DNA of 64,000 nt from Mytilus trossulus (GCF_036588685.1 NC_086384.1:58076110-58140109), one strand, 5' to 3'. Positions 22,001 through 31,699 are shown, numbered from the stretch's first letter. The notes: generated from the letters alone by a model not told the origin. A program made the numbers and translations.

Positions 22001-25000
22001 CCATTAGATTGTGCGTACTAATTCCAGGATACAACTTTCTGTCTGAGAATAATCATGTATGTTATTTTAAGATTATGTTTAAGGTGTCGTGTCCCTGAAC
22101 AAACTGACTCTATATAGTATCATTTGTTATTTTTATAATATGGATTGAACGTCATATATCAATGTTTTCTTCAAAGAATTTCGTTATTCTAGGACATTTG
22201 TGAGTTCTGGTACAAATGAATTAAAGGAAGGCGGAAGTATTGTTTGCATCAAAGAACATTGAACAAACTTTTGGAAACATATGAAAGTGGCATTGCTGGT
22301 TAAGTTCAAAATGTATTTTTTTTTAAAGCCGACCACCAATATTATTCATTAAACACTAGTACAACGTTATGACAAATGCAGATATGGTCCTTATAATATA
22401 CCATATGCAAATTAGCCAGTTGTAGATATAAACAGAAGGAGTGTGGGATTTACATGTCAAACCATTTTTTTAGAAGTACACGTTACGCCGATTTAAATGT
22501 CATCGCTTGTAAACATGAAAAAATGTCTTACTAGAATAATTATTATGTAACACCTTGTTGAAAAGGAGTGTAGCATGTATAAATTATCAATATATTTCTG
22601 TATAATGTATTGTAAAATTTCGTTTAAGTATATTCTTTTATTATATAAGTTAAATTTCTTATACCATAAATATTATATCTTTATTTATTTACACAGCTAC
22701 GTTTGCATAGGCACTATTTCTGTACCAAAAATCAGTAGTACTATAATTCCACTTTTGATATTCAGTTTATCAGCGACATAATATTTGAACCGACTTTGAT
22801 AAGTTTGACCCGAACTTATCAAGTCATCTTCTGGTTGCTGGTTAAAATAAGAAAACACTTTAAAAAGCTTCAAATACTTTTTTTCTACATTTGAAAATGT
22901 CTGTACCAAGTCAGGAATATGACAGTTCTTGTCCATACGTTTTTGATGCATTTTGTTTTTTGATTTTGCCATGTGATTATGGACTTTCCGAATTGATTTT
23001 CCTCTAAGTTCAGTATTTTTGTGATTTTACTTTTTACTTGATACAAGTGATAGCCGAAAAATCATTGATGGTAGAAAACATGAGCGACTCGTTCTATGAT
23101 TTTTCATCAATGTCCTTTTCCAAGCAAGTCTGTCGGCCCTAAACCAACCCTCGTTTTGGGACTGGACTTTTACACATTTAGGATTGTTTTAAACATAAAA
23201 GTTTAATAAAAGGATTGGCGGAGATGTATAAGAATGCAGTATTTATTACTCATTTTTGTAATCATTATCAAACTGCTACTTATTTTGGATGTTTGAATAC
23301 GCAGTACATGTTGTATCTGCTCTACCGTTGTTAAATTTAAAATATTATACTAGCTTAGATCGGTCAGGGCTGTTCATTTGGACTGTATTACCGCGCAGTT
23401 AAAATTTTATCTGTGGTCGATTTGGAGTTTTAGAGTGGTACTAGTTCATATAGCAAATTACTATACACACTTTTGCCTATCTTTGCAGTCTTCTTGTCGT
23501 GTTTGGAATTATTGAATTGTATCAGCGTCACTTATGTTCTCTTAAACTGGATGTTTTGTATACATTTCAAGATTGTGATAGTTTTTATAATCAAAATAGA
23601 TTAACAGGATCATTTCAAATCGTGATTATGCAGATGAAGCATATCTTTTATCTGGGTAATGTTACACCCTTTTAGACTTGTGATCAATGTATTTGGCAAT
23701 CGTCAATTGTAGTGAACATGGTTTATTAAAAAGAACACCAGTTGTTCGACCTGTTAGTCAAATGCTTTTTGTTACAATATACTTTTGCACTTTTTTGCCT
23801 TTTCAAAAATGTTGTTTGTACTGTTTTTAGACCCGTCTACAACGAAATTTGTTTTACACACATACGTATAAAGGTGGCGGTTTTTATCAAACGCAATTAT
23901 AATTTAAAGAATCAATCATATTTACTACACAAGGCTTTTTGATGATATTTACAATTTTATGACAAGTGCGCGCAGTTATAGTCTTTATAATATACCGTAT
24001 GGAAAGTAGCCAGAAGTATATATGTAGGACTCAAATCTATGGCGGGTTCCAAATCTATGGCAGATTCCTAATGTATGGCAAATGTGACGTTACAAACGCC
24101 AAACAACTCAAATCTATATATGGCAGATTTTTGTTTTCTCCAAATCTATGGCAGATCTAACATATAACGTCACAATTCAAAAACGCCATATTACATCGTC
24201 ACCGCAGCAAACCATGGCAAAACCCATAGATTTGAACACCATTCTAGATGACAACAATTTGACGATTGTTTACATTAAGATGTGACCCATAAGCCAGAAA
24301 AGGGACACAATGTGATGTACCAGCGTCTCTTATGTTCTCTTAAACTGGATTTTTTGTATACATTTCAAGATTGTGATAGTTTTTATAATCAAAATAGATT
24401 GACATGATTCATTTCAAATCGTGATTATACAGATAAAGAATATCTTTTATCTGTAATATTTTACATGTGTTCGTTTGTTGTTATGTTTTTGGTAATGTAA
24501 AAACCCTTTTAGACTTGTGATAAATTTATTTGGCAATCGTCAATTGTAGTGAACATGGTTGATTAAAAAGAACACCAGTTGTTCGACCTGTTAGTCAAAT
24601 GCGTTTTGTTACAATATACTTTTGCACTTTATTGCCTTTTGACAAATGTTGTTTGTGCTGTTTTTAGACCCCTCTACAATGAAATTTGTTTAACACACAT
24701 ACGTATAAAGATTGCGGTTTTTATCAAACGCAATTATAATTTAAGGAATTAATCATATTTACTACACAAGACTTTTTGATGATATTTACAATTTTATGAC
24801 AAGTGCAGTTATAGTCTTTATAATATACCGTATGGAAAGTAGCCAGTACCCAGTCAGCAGACTAACAGTGGGCCAACGTTGGCAAATGGTCGGCCCGTTG
24901 GTCGACCGTTGGTGTTGGCTTGACAACATTGGCCCAACGTTGGCAAATTGTCGGTCCGTTGGTCGCAAGTTTATGTTGGCTGCACAACATTGGCTAAACG

Positions 25001-28000
25001 TTGGCAAATTGTCGGTCCGTTGGTCGCAATTTTATGTTGGCTGCACAACATTGGCCCAACGTTGGCAAATTGTCGGTACATTGGTCGCACGTTGGTGTCG
25101 GCTGCACAACATTGGCCCAACGTTGGTCTGTTGTTGTAAATTCATATTATTATCTCATGTTGGTTATAAATAATCGGGCAAATGTTGGCATTATGTAAGT
25201 AGCAACATAGGGCCGATATGAAATATTTTTAATGGAATTGATTATATAATATTTTACGCTTTATTTCTCTTGGGAGGCGGATAATTTCGATTGCAGCAGG
25301 CTTTATGAAAAGTTAATGTTATACTGAAAGTGTTTATCAACTGAAATTACATTTACAACTCTATGTTGGGCCAAGCTGGCCCAACGTTGCATGATCATAT
25401 ATCATACTCTATATATAAGTCAGGCAAAATTTATACTGGAATATCATTACTGTAATAATAAAAAAATGTATATCGTAAACATAGATTGCCTGGTTAAAAA
25501 ATAAAATTTATTCCAATCATTATTTATAATAACTTTATTCATTAAACTTTGTGAAACATAATAATAGCAATTATATGCAGAGTGATATTTGATACAGCCA
25601 GTCTGTTAATCAAGCCCATTCTGATAAGGTTGACCATGTGTTCGACAAATTTCAAAGATAGTTGCTATGGTAATTAAGTTTATAGGAAATCTGAATGTAA
25701 TGGGATGGTCACTTTTGTGATTATTTCCTGTTGTGTATTTGTAAGAAAGCAGTGATACGAAGAAAACAAAAAGAGAAAATCATGTCATCTGGGATTCAAA
25801 GAGAAAGATAGTAACATGTAAGTTATAAGTTATAACTTAAAAATCTGATAAATATACGATTTAGAATGTCAAATACAATATGATTTTTTAATCTGAGGGA
25901 TGTTGTTAAAAATCAAAACATATATTAATTTCTATCATTTTATAATGCTGATCTTGAAGTTTATACGTTTCGGGCGAAATATTTTCTAGATTTTAAATCA
26001 TTTCAATCCTATTAATTATCATGAAATATTTGCCACTGACCATAAGTATCTTCAAACAAATGGTAAATTATATCAATCTTTAACCACAACATGTATGATC
26101 ATTACTGAAGTTAATGGAATAAAATTGTCTTAAGATGTACCTTATTCCGTAATGTTTCAAAAATGTGGTATAATGATTGCTACTTCATTAAAATATAAAT
26201 GAATTTGTTAGTTTTATTGTATTTCTAAATCGCATGTAAACAGATACGATATATTTGTGAAACCTGATCATATACACACTTAAGTGTGTAACAGTGTTTT
26301 ATATATCAAATATATAACTGTTACTTAATACACATCTGAATTATTCTTTATATATATCATGTATATTACGAATATACAAAGTATGATACCGAATTCTGAA
26401 ATAATAGTAAATAAGGGTTTGTTATACCCACAAATCCGTCTAATACTAATAAATTTCTGACCATTAGAAAAATAACCAATATAAAAAAATGGTTATTTAA
26501 GATTTAATTTGTATTAAATAGTATTTTAACTATTTAGAATATACATTTATTTATATTACATATCTAGAAGGGAGATTACGCACGCATGCATTAGACAAAT
26601 ACGCAATTCAAGTTTACTTCTAACTTTATTACAGATTCGGTTAGAAAAAAAACATAGCTGCAAAGAGTCTTCGAATAAGGAGATGGATGATGCAGCTAAA
26701 GATTGGCGGCGCTTAAGCCTTGACAGAGAAGGTAGCAAGAAACAGAGAAGGGAAAAACGAATAACATATATAAATAATAATGACACTGTTGAAGTTTAAA
26801 TTGAGGAGGACACTACTCGTGGTGACGACCAATGATATCAAATTTAAAATAAATAAAGTTTCATCTTCTGAATTATTTAATTTTCATTCTGGATCTGGAA
26901 ACAATACAACTAAAATTAAATCTCCGAAAAACTATTTGTATGATCGCCTAACCATAAGCCATACGTAATTTGTTCTGTTAAAGAAATAAATGAAATTAAT
27001 ATGAAAAAAGAAGATGTGGTATGATTGCTAATGAGACAACTCTTAACAAAACAGCAAATGACACAGAGTTTATCTGGTCGATCCATCAAACATTGTCAAA
27101 GAAATATCTTGGCGTCACACAATAAATAAAATTAAAGAGGCAAATTTCATGAAAAAAACAAGGACAGTAACAACAATGGGTAATACAAAAATACAGAATT
27201 GCTACCTTAAACTTTGGCAGTTTGGAACACAATAAAAAAAGATCAAAGTTCTCCAGATTATTTATCATATACAGCCCCTCATGCAGCATCCATTGTAATT
27301 TAATTGAAACAATATACCAACGTATTGCCAACATAAAAATGAGAAATACCTACCTTGGACCAACATAGTGCCAACATAAGAGAAGATATTTCTACGTTCG
27401 TCCAACGTTGTGCCAACATGGATTTCGTTTTTCATACAATGGGCCAACGTTGGCTCTATGTATTGCATATAACAGTACAACGTTGGGCCAACATGAAGCC
27501 ATCATGTTGGGCCAACGTAGGCCCACTTTGCACTTATACGTTGGGCCAACGTTAAAATACAACGATGGGCCAATGCAATGATATACGTTGTGCCAATGTT
27601 GGGCCAACATACTCATGTTGTCTGGGTAGTAGATATGTAGGACCCAAATCTATGGCGGGTTCCAAATCTATGGCAGATTCCTAATCTATGGCATATATGA
27701 CGTTACAAACGCCAAACAACTCAAATCTATATATGGCAGATTTTTGTTTTCTCCAAATCTATGGCAGGTCTAACATATAACGTCACAATTCAATAACGCC
27801 ATATTACATCGTCACCGCCGCAAACGATGGCAGAACCCATAGATTTGAACACTATTCTAGATGACAACAATTTGACGATTGTTTACATGAAGATGCGACC
27901 CATACGCCAGAAAAGGGACACAATGTGCTGTACCGGTCGAAGTCCGCTATGAACAAAGACATCGCGCTTTTTCACTAGCGAATATTTCAGAAAAGGAGTT

Positions 28001-29956
28001 ATTAAAGTAAACATTTAACTGTCTACGGTTGGCAAAGTTTATAAAGTGAAACATGAAATTAACGGATACCAATTTTATTTAGATTGTCATAAAATAAAAA
28101 AGAGGCCATAACGATGAATAAAATATTATTTGAACGTTCAAACTGTTCATTTTTATTTATCCCCCTTTTTTATTTATTAAAAATCCATCTTCTTGTTTGT
28201 TAAGGGACATAAGGTTCATTGACCTTCATTATTATTTGGTTAAATAAATGCACAGATTAGAACATGTTTATTTTTACAAGGCACATCATTTCAATCTTGA
28301 AGTCTGTATTTATGTTATGAATTCATCATTTACGTGTTTTTGCCGCCATTATTTTGTTGACTAGTATTTACTGTGTATTTCACAAATGTTTATAGACATG
28401 CTTCCGTTGTCGTACATGTTCACTTGTTGCAATTTTTTTTCCATAGACGTGGACACAATAAAATATTGCAAAAGATTAGGAAATTACAAAACTTGACATA
28501 GATTTGGATTTTTAAAAATCTGCCATAGAATTGGAATGGCATGACATATTATTTGCCATCGATTAGGAATATGCCATAGATTTGGAACCCATCATGGATT
28601 TGAGTCTTACATATATAAATCGAAGGAGTGTGTGATTCAAATGGCAAGTCATTTTTGTCTTAAAGTACGCGTTACGCCGATTTCAATTTTAACGCTTGCT
28701 AACATGCAACATGTCTTTCTGGAATAATTATTATGTAACACCTTGTTGAAAAGGAGTGTAACATGTATAAACTATCAATATATTTCTGTATTATGTATTG
28801 TGAAATTTCGTATAAGTATATACTTATCTTATATGACATAAAAAGTAACTTCTACCATAAATATTATATCTATGTTTTTATACACAGCTACTTTTGCATA
28901 GGAGCTATTTCTGTACCAAAAGTTAGTAGTACTGGAATTCTACTTTTGATATTCAGTATATCAGCGAAATAATATTTGAACCGACGTTGATAAGTTTGAC
29001 CCGAACTTATGAAGTCATCTTTTGGTTGCTGGTTGAAATAAGAAAAAAACTCCCAACAGATGCAAATACAGTCAAATAAGTCTTATATCAGGTTATCTGC
29101 ATATTGGTTTTATAAATATTAGCTGTTCGACACAATATGAATGCTTTTGTGTCTCGTTCGCTGCGATCACTCTACAAAACACGTCATTTTGTGACTCACA
29201 GCTGATATTAACATCGTCAACATGCTGAAAACCTGATAATCGATACTTACAAAAGTTAATATGCCTAAAAGCTTAATAAAAGAAGATATTGTAGGATTGC
29301 CTATCGTTCAAATATCCACCAAAGACCGAATGATGTCGATTTAGGCCTTCAATAGTCAGAAAAATTCATTCTGTAAATAGTTAGCGACAACAAACACCAG
29401 CGTGACAAAACGTTAAATCGTTCAAACTAGAACCAAAGGTTTCAAGTGGAAAAACAAAAGCAAAGATGCTATAAACTGCAACCAACGACACACAATACAT
29501 CACTGCATACAAGTGAGGGATTTAGCTAGCTATAAAACATGTGTTTAAGCTTTTGAGTTTGTCATTTGATTAGGAACTTTCCTTTTTTTTTAAATTTTAT
29601 GCGAAGTTCAGTGCGTTTGTGATTCTACTTTTAACAGGCTCCTTGCTATCATTTTGCGACTCTCGTTGGTGCATTTTCTTTTAAATGTTATGCATACAAA
29701 TTGTTATAAAAGAAATGAACCAGTGATTCTCCGTATATGATTTTATCTTTGTAAATAAAATATATATTTGTTTTTTAATACTTATGTTTCAATTTGTATT
29801 GAAAACTGCAGTTGATATTGAAAACTGAAATAAGATAAGAAATGACTTACAGGAATAACGACGTCTTTTATGGTATCTAGCCTCTATAGCCACAACAAAT
29901 ATCATGAAAAGTATACCAACAAATTTCCATGCAGACATATTGTAATACTGGAACAT
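15344..29956 (-). CDS. Secreted L-amino-acid-oxidase-like flavoenzyme, six exons
   Basis: Six minus-strand exons join with matching phases into 501 codons plus stop: 29956-29851, 21910-21713, 21256-21064, 19281-19072, 17670-17556, 16027-15344. The product has an N-terminal hydrophobic signal segment and a Rossmann dinucleotide motif GAGIAG at about residues 46-51. Glu69 follows for the FAD ribose, then RVGGR at 73-77 and ELGAMRFF near 92-99. The C-terminal exon carries YPYGGAWQLWMPGY and a final helix-cap region, as in flavin amine oxidases. The family oxidises L-amino acids to keto acids with release of ammonia and hydrogen peroxide. The layout and size fit gastropod secreted oxidases of the achacin/escapin type, which are antibacterial. 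Substrate cannot be read from sequence. All GT/AG borders are present, although the exon 3 donor is weak. Confidence 0.85.
16385..16947. mobile_element. Candidate MITE with imperfect inverted ends
   Basis: The left end (GTGGCGTTTGTTATATACAC, then GCTACAAATGTAGAAAC) and the reverse complement of the right end (GTCGCGTTTGTTGTTG, then AACGCTACAAAAGTAG) match over about 45 bases with gaps. Inside are many short inverted repeats of AACGCTAC and GTTTGTTTCTA. There is no coding capacity, and target duplication was not resolved. Confidence 0.4.
16965..17125 (+). repeat. Dispersed repeat, AAAAATCGGGG family, copy 1
   Basis: The order GGCAACAGGAGTATACCAC, AAAATCGGGGTATAAC, GAGGGAAACGCATTAAAT, ACAACGACACAACA is shared with 50125-50440. 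Confidence 0.65.
17330..17515 (+). repeat. Dispersed repeat with decayed hammerhead, copy 1
   Basis: The segment has the order TCCTTAATGCTCTT, GAGCGTCAC, AGACGAAA, CGCGTCT, then TTATAATCCTGATACCTTTG. It is related to 55610-55830. The middle part is annotated separately as a ribozyme relic. Confidence 0.65.
17428..17475 (+). ncRNA. Decayed type I hammerhead ribozyme motif
   Basis: The order is stem I half GAGCGTCA, core CTAATGA, a short stem-loop (ATC loop GAC), GAAA, a tiny stem III (ATGC/GCGT), C before the cleavage point, and the other stem I half. The active core is CTGATGA; the third base here is A in place of G, which should abolish cleavage. Hammerheads of this form are known from retrozymes and Penelope-like elements in animals. 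Confidence 0.55.
17556..17670 (-). CDS. Oxidase exon 5 (small)
   Basis: 115 nt between acceptor ATATATACAG and donor GTAATT. It reads HNVKLNHHLKAIKKM, then GYYNLYFDCT, the beta strands before the second FAD contact. One base completes the codon left by exon 4, and the exon ends in phase 0 as exon 6 needs. It is too short to stand out alone; without it exon 6 would be read out of frame. Confidence 0.75.
18040..18895. repeat. 50-bp minisatellite, about 17 units
   Basis: Units of 49-50 bp begin ACTTCTACATATAAGATTTG and vary at a few sites. The array lies in the intron between oxidase exons 4 and 5 and ends at about 18895. Confidence 0.95.
19072..19281 (-). CDS. Oxidase exon 4
   Basis: 210 nt between acceptor TTTTTGTAG and donor GTGAGT. 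It reads LYHKFLSSEAQNYIRD, and ends SGFSSIPEKLHEEFLRAS, a segment that precedes the second FAD-contact strand in the family. It enters in phase 2 and leaves in phase 2. Confidence 0.75.
19565..19640 (-). repeat. Fragment of the 40220/52090 repeat family
   Basis: The stretch GGGGAATGTGTCAAAGAGAC is the inverse of the end of the repeats at 40220-40500 and 52090-52575. Confidence 0.5.
19790..20050. repeat. 77-bp tandem repeat, three units
   Basis: TTATTCTTGGTCCTAT recurs at about 19812, 19889 and 19966, each followed by a TATGTATTTGCTCT block and TTTTCTAACGGAA. Frames running through it are by-products of the repeat. Confidence 0.9.
20690..20910 (+). mobile_element. Family 2 retroelement fragment
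   Basis: Degraded pieces of the reverse transcriptase end (GGTCGTCATCATGAGCTGAT) and 3' UTR (AACACGATGGGTGCCGTATA, CCCTTCCGGAGCAC) in the family 2 order. Confidence 0.55.
21064..21256 (-). CDS. Oxidase exon 3: substrate-domain start
   Basis: 193 nt after acceptor ATATTTTCAG. It reads HKLLYDTIRELGLPVQKF and later TPYKLLPNE. The left border is a weak GTACAT donor at 21063; it is chosen because it gives phase 2, which exon 4 needs. Reading on past it would stay open for about 20 codons, so this border is the least certain of the gene. Confidence 0.65.
21713..21910 (-). CDS. Oxidase exon 2: FAD-binding Rossmann motif
   Basis: 198 nt. It encodes VAIIGAGIAGTYAG, then VYEYSNRVGGRCY and ELGAMRFFAT: the GxGxxG loop, the ribose-binding Glu, the GG doublet and the GAMR segment near the flavin. 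Acceptor TTTTAAAG and donor GTAAGA. It enters and leaves in phase 1. Confidence 0.85.
22726..22837 (-). CDS. Unrecognised 112-nt exon, copy 1
   Basis: An acceptor (TTCTTATTTTAACCAG) opens a phase-0 exon that reads QPEDDLISSGQTYQSRFKYY, then VADKLNIKSG, and ends at a GTACAG donor in phase 1. Two other copies in the window have exactly the same length, borders and phase and differ at many codons. If not spliced, the frame stops about 10 codons on. I do not recognise the domain. Confidence 0.5.
22880..23040 (+). repeat. Dispersed repeat, CTGTACCAAGTCAGGAAT family
   Basis: The order ACATTTGAAAATGTCTGTAC, AAGTCAGGAATATGACAGTT, GATTTTGCCATGTGATTA, TTTTTGTGATTTTAC recurs at 29540-29640, 53100-53440 and 60400-60725. 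Confidence 0.75.
23500..24020 (+). repeat. Segmental duplicate, copy A1
   Basis: The segment starts CAGCGTCACTTATGTTCTC and ends near GTATGGAAAGTAGCCAG. It recurs at 24324-24846 with few changes, and in part (GAACACCAGTTGTT, AATGCGTTTTG) at 30970-31310. Confidence 0.85.
24020..24325 (+). mobile_element. Left half of the CAAATCTATGGC inverted-repeat element
   Basis: These 305 bases match 27635-27940 closely (TCAAATCTATGGCGGGTTCC, then the CGCCATATTACATCGTCACC block) and stop before the right half. It is probably a duplicated fragment of that element. Confidence 0.7.
24324..24846 (+). repeat. Segmental duplicate, copy A2
   Basis: A second copy of 23500-24020. It ends at GTAGCCAG, where the 24849-27626 element is inserted. 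Confidence 0.85.
24870..25135. repeat. 60-bp subterminal repeat, about four units
   Basis: The unit contains CAACATTGGCCCAACGTTGG, then CAAATTGTCGGTCCGTTGGT. It is strongly self-complementary, and frames through it are by-products. Confidence 0.9.
25200..26560. other. AT-rich interior of the 2.8-kb element; no gene
   Basis: There are no open frames of note. A diverged piece of the TATTTGCCACTGGAC family lies near 26020-26050. Confidence 0.4.
26635..26799 (+). CDS. Candidate captured terminal exon
   Basis: Acceptor TTTATTACAG is followed by 54 codons and TAA: a charged peptide with SSNKEMDDAAKDWRRLSLD and KKQRREKR. It lies inside the 24849-27626 element. Nothing nearby supplies an upstream exon or a known domain, so it may be a host exon picked up by the element, or chance. 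Confidence 0.25.
   Translation: MRLEKKHSCKESSNKEMDDAAKDWRRLSLDREGSKKQRREKRITYINNNDTVEV
27003..27068 (-). mobile_element. Family 1 retroelement 3' tip
   Basis: GAAGATGTGGTATGATTGCT and about 45 more bases of the 3' end lie inside the 2.8-kb element, inserted after it. Confidence 0.7.
27635..28612. mobile_element. 1-kb inverted-repeat element, CAAATCTATGGC ends
   Basis: The left end (TGTAGGACCCAAATCTATGG, then GGGTTCCAAATCTATGGCAG) and the reversed right end (TGTAAGACTCAAATCCATGA, then GGGTTCCAAATCTATGGCAT) match for over 55 bases. CAAATCTATGGCAGATT also repeats inside both ends. TA-rich flanks match a TA target, but the exact duplication is not resolved. It is non-coding. Confidence 0.7.
28917..29028 (-). 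CDS. Unrecognised 112-nt exon, copy 2
   Basis: Acceptor CTTATTTCAACCAG, 112 nt, donor GTACAG. It reads QPKDDFISSGQTYQRRFKYY, then FADILNIKSR. Protein-level conservation with copies 1 and 3 suggests selection on the coding frame in the past. A 3'-flank shared with copy 1 extends to about 28620. Confidence 0.5.
29280..29450 (-). mobile_element. Degenerate family 1 retroelement 3' end
   Basis: The order AGATATTGTAGGATTGCCTA, CCAAAGACCGAATGA, TTTAGGCCTTCAATAG, AACGTTAAATCG matches the family 1 UTR loosely. Confidence 0.45.
29540..29640 (+). repeat. Dispersed repeat, CTGTACCAAGTCAGGAAT family, end piece
   Basis: Only the last part is present (GTCATTTGATTAGGAACTTT, AGTTCAGTGCGTTTGTGATT). Confidence 0.5.
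29851..29956 (-). CDS. Oxidase exon 1: signal peptide
   Basis: The ATG lies at 29954-29956. A second in-frame ATG six codons on is followed by a hydrophobic run (FVGILFMIFVVAI) and a basic stretch (KRRR), a typical cleavable signal peptide. The exon ends at 29851 before a GTAAGT donor, in phase 1. Exon 2 enters in phase 1. Confidence 0.75.
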
Positions 29957-30370
29957 GACTGTATGTTCACATGTAACTCAGAGAAAAACATCAATTTATA
30001 TTAACATTATATGCTGATCACGTTTCTTTACGATCACGTGTCAATTTAAAAGATCTCAACTGAAACACATTAACATAACAACTAAAAAAATACAAATGAC
30101 GTGACTAATTTAATGTATGCAAATGATACACAACATATATTTAAAGAGGCACTTAAATGATTGATTTCATATTTTGAAGAAATAATTTAAGGACAGGTTT
30201 GACAGGATGTTTTTAAACAACTGTAATTTTTTGCAGTTATTCAGGTATTGTAATTGAAAAAAGTAAAATAACAAAAAATCCGAACTCCAAGCGGATTTAA
30301 AAAACGGAAAGTTCTTTATAAAATTGTAAAATCCATCTAACGAATGGAAAATAATAGTCACAATTCTTAC

Positions 30371-30519
30371 TTGATACAGGCATTTCGTTAGGCAGAAAAT
30401 ATTGCATTATAAACCGTTTATGAATAGAAAAACCTCTCACTTGTGTGCCATTAATTGTAATCATAATCTTATCGTATGTCGAAGGATTTGCAATGAATAT
30501 TATCAAATATGCTTGGATT
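30371..30519 (-). CDS. Candidate orphan exon
   Basis: A T-rich acceptor (TTTTTTTTTCAAG at 30520, or the AAG at 30512) opens a frame with YLIIFIANPSTYDK, then IMITINGTQVRG, then FIMQYFLPNEMPVSS, up to a GTAAGA donor at 30370. It is beta-rich. If the second acceptor is used it enters in phase 1, as the 112-nt exon copy 3 at 31521-31632 would require. I do not recognise the domain. Confidence 0.35.
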
Positions 30520-30819
30520 CTTGAAAAAAAAATACCAAAATATTTTTTAAAACTTTTTTATTTAAATTGGATGCATTTCCCCTGTTTTAAAGGTTAATAC
30601 AATGTTCAGCCATATATTTTGAGTTTACATAATGTGTAGTGAGCATTAGATATGTACAGTTTATTCTCGTTATTTTAATTGATAACTTGTGCATAAACCC
30701 GATTGCTTTTTTTCAAATCAATTTTTTTGTAGTTTTCACATTAAATTGAGCCAAAAGATTTAGCAGAAAAACACTGAACTCATAAAAATATTCATAACGA
30801 AAATTCCTTGATCAAATTT

Positions 30820-31310
30820 CAAAATCAAAAGCTCAAACAAAGTTACTGGATTCAAGTGATGGCCGAAAAATAAGTGATGGTATGGAAAATGAGGGACTTT
30901 TCTTAAATGACCTTTCCCAAGCAAGTCTGTCAGCACTTAACGAACTCTCATTTAGTACTGGACTCGTGTTTATACTGATGAAGGATATCTGTTAACCGAA
31001 ATATTTTACATTTGTTCGTTTAATTGTTATTTGTTGGTAATATTGTACCCTTTTAAACTTGTGATCAATTTATTTGGCGATTGTCAATGGCAGTCACCAT
31101 GGTTTTTTAAACGAACACCAGTTGTTTGACCTGTACGTCAAATGCGTTTTGTTTAAATATACTTTTGCACTTTTTTTGGCCTTTTGGAAAATGTTGTTTG
31201 TGCTGTATTTTGACTCCTCTACAACGAAATTTGTTTTACACGCACACGAATAAAGATTGCGTTTTTTTTCCAAACGCAATCATAATTTAAAGAATTAATA
31301 GTATTTACTT
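30820..31310 (+). repeat. Segmental duplicate, copy A3
   Basis: The segment shares GATGGCCGAAAAAT and TTTCCCAAGCAAGTCTGTC with 23040-23130. It also shares the CACCAGTTGTTTGACC and TACTTTTGCAC blocks with 23700-23960. It is followed directly by the flank of the third 112-nt exon. Confidence 0.75.
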
Positions 31311-31520
31311 TTTTTGTAAAGAACACGTTCCATGTTTCAATTGCATCGCTTGTAAACATGCACTGGAATAATTATAATATATAATTATGTAATACCTTGT
31401 TGAAAAGGAGTGTAACATGTATAAATTATCAATATATTTCTGTATTTTGTATTGTGAAATTTAGTGAAAGTATATACTTCTCTTATTTAAGCTTCGTTTG
31501 CAGAGGAACTATTTCTGTAC

Positions 31521-31632
31521 CAATACTCAGTAGTACTGGAAGTCCACTTTTGATATTCAGTATTTCAGCGACATTATACTTGAACCGATATTGATAAACT
31601 TTACCCGAATTCATAGAATCATCTCCCGGTTG
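31521..31632 (-). CDS. Unrecognised 112-nt exon, copy 3
   Basis: Acceptor TTTTAGTTTAACCAG, 112 nt, donor GTACAG. It reads QPGDDSMNSGKVYQYRFKYN, then VAEILNIKSGLPVLLSI. It is the only copy outside the oxidase transcription unit, about 1.6 kb upstream of exon 1. Confidence 0.5.
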
Positions 31633-31699
31633 CTGGTTAAACTAAAAAATCACTCCCCCAAAACTTGCAAGTACAACCTGATAAGTCTTTTGTCCGGTT

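Larger units (their letters stand above)
24849..27626. mobile_element. 2.8-kb inverted-repeat element with TA duplication
   Basis: The left end is CCCAGTCAGCAG and the right end, reversed, is CCCAGACAACAT. Both are flanked by TA (24847-24848 and 27627-27628). The empty site is visible in a related copy near 22405 (TAGCCAGTTGTAGATAT). Both ends continue into arrays of GTTGGCCCAACGTTGGC-like units: 60-bp units at 24880-25130, and irregular inverse units at 27350-27610. No transposase was found, so it is non-autonomous. TA targets suit the Tc1/mariner or pogo superfamilies. Confidence 0.75.
21911..29850 (-). other. Oxidase intron 1, filled with insertions
   Basis: This is a 7.9-kb intron. It contains two copies of a 112-nt exon, direct repeats of about 400 bp, two inverted-repeat elements (24849-27626 and 27635-28612) and retroelement tails. 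The stretch 21911-22390 has nothing I can name. Confidence 0.7.

Noticed and set aside
24786-25198. Overlapping frames with NIGPTLANC-like repeats
   Set aside because: They are translations of the 60-bp subterminal repeat in several frames on both strands.
27265-27616. Frames rich in NVGPT and similar
   Set aside because: They arise from the inverse subterminal repeat of the same element.
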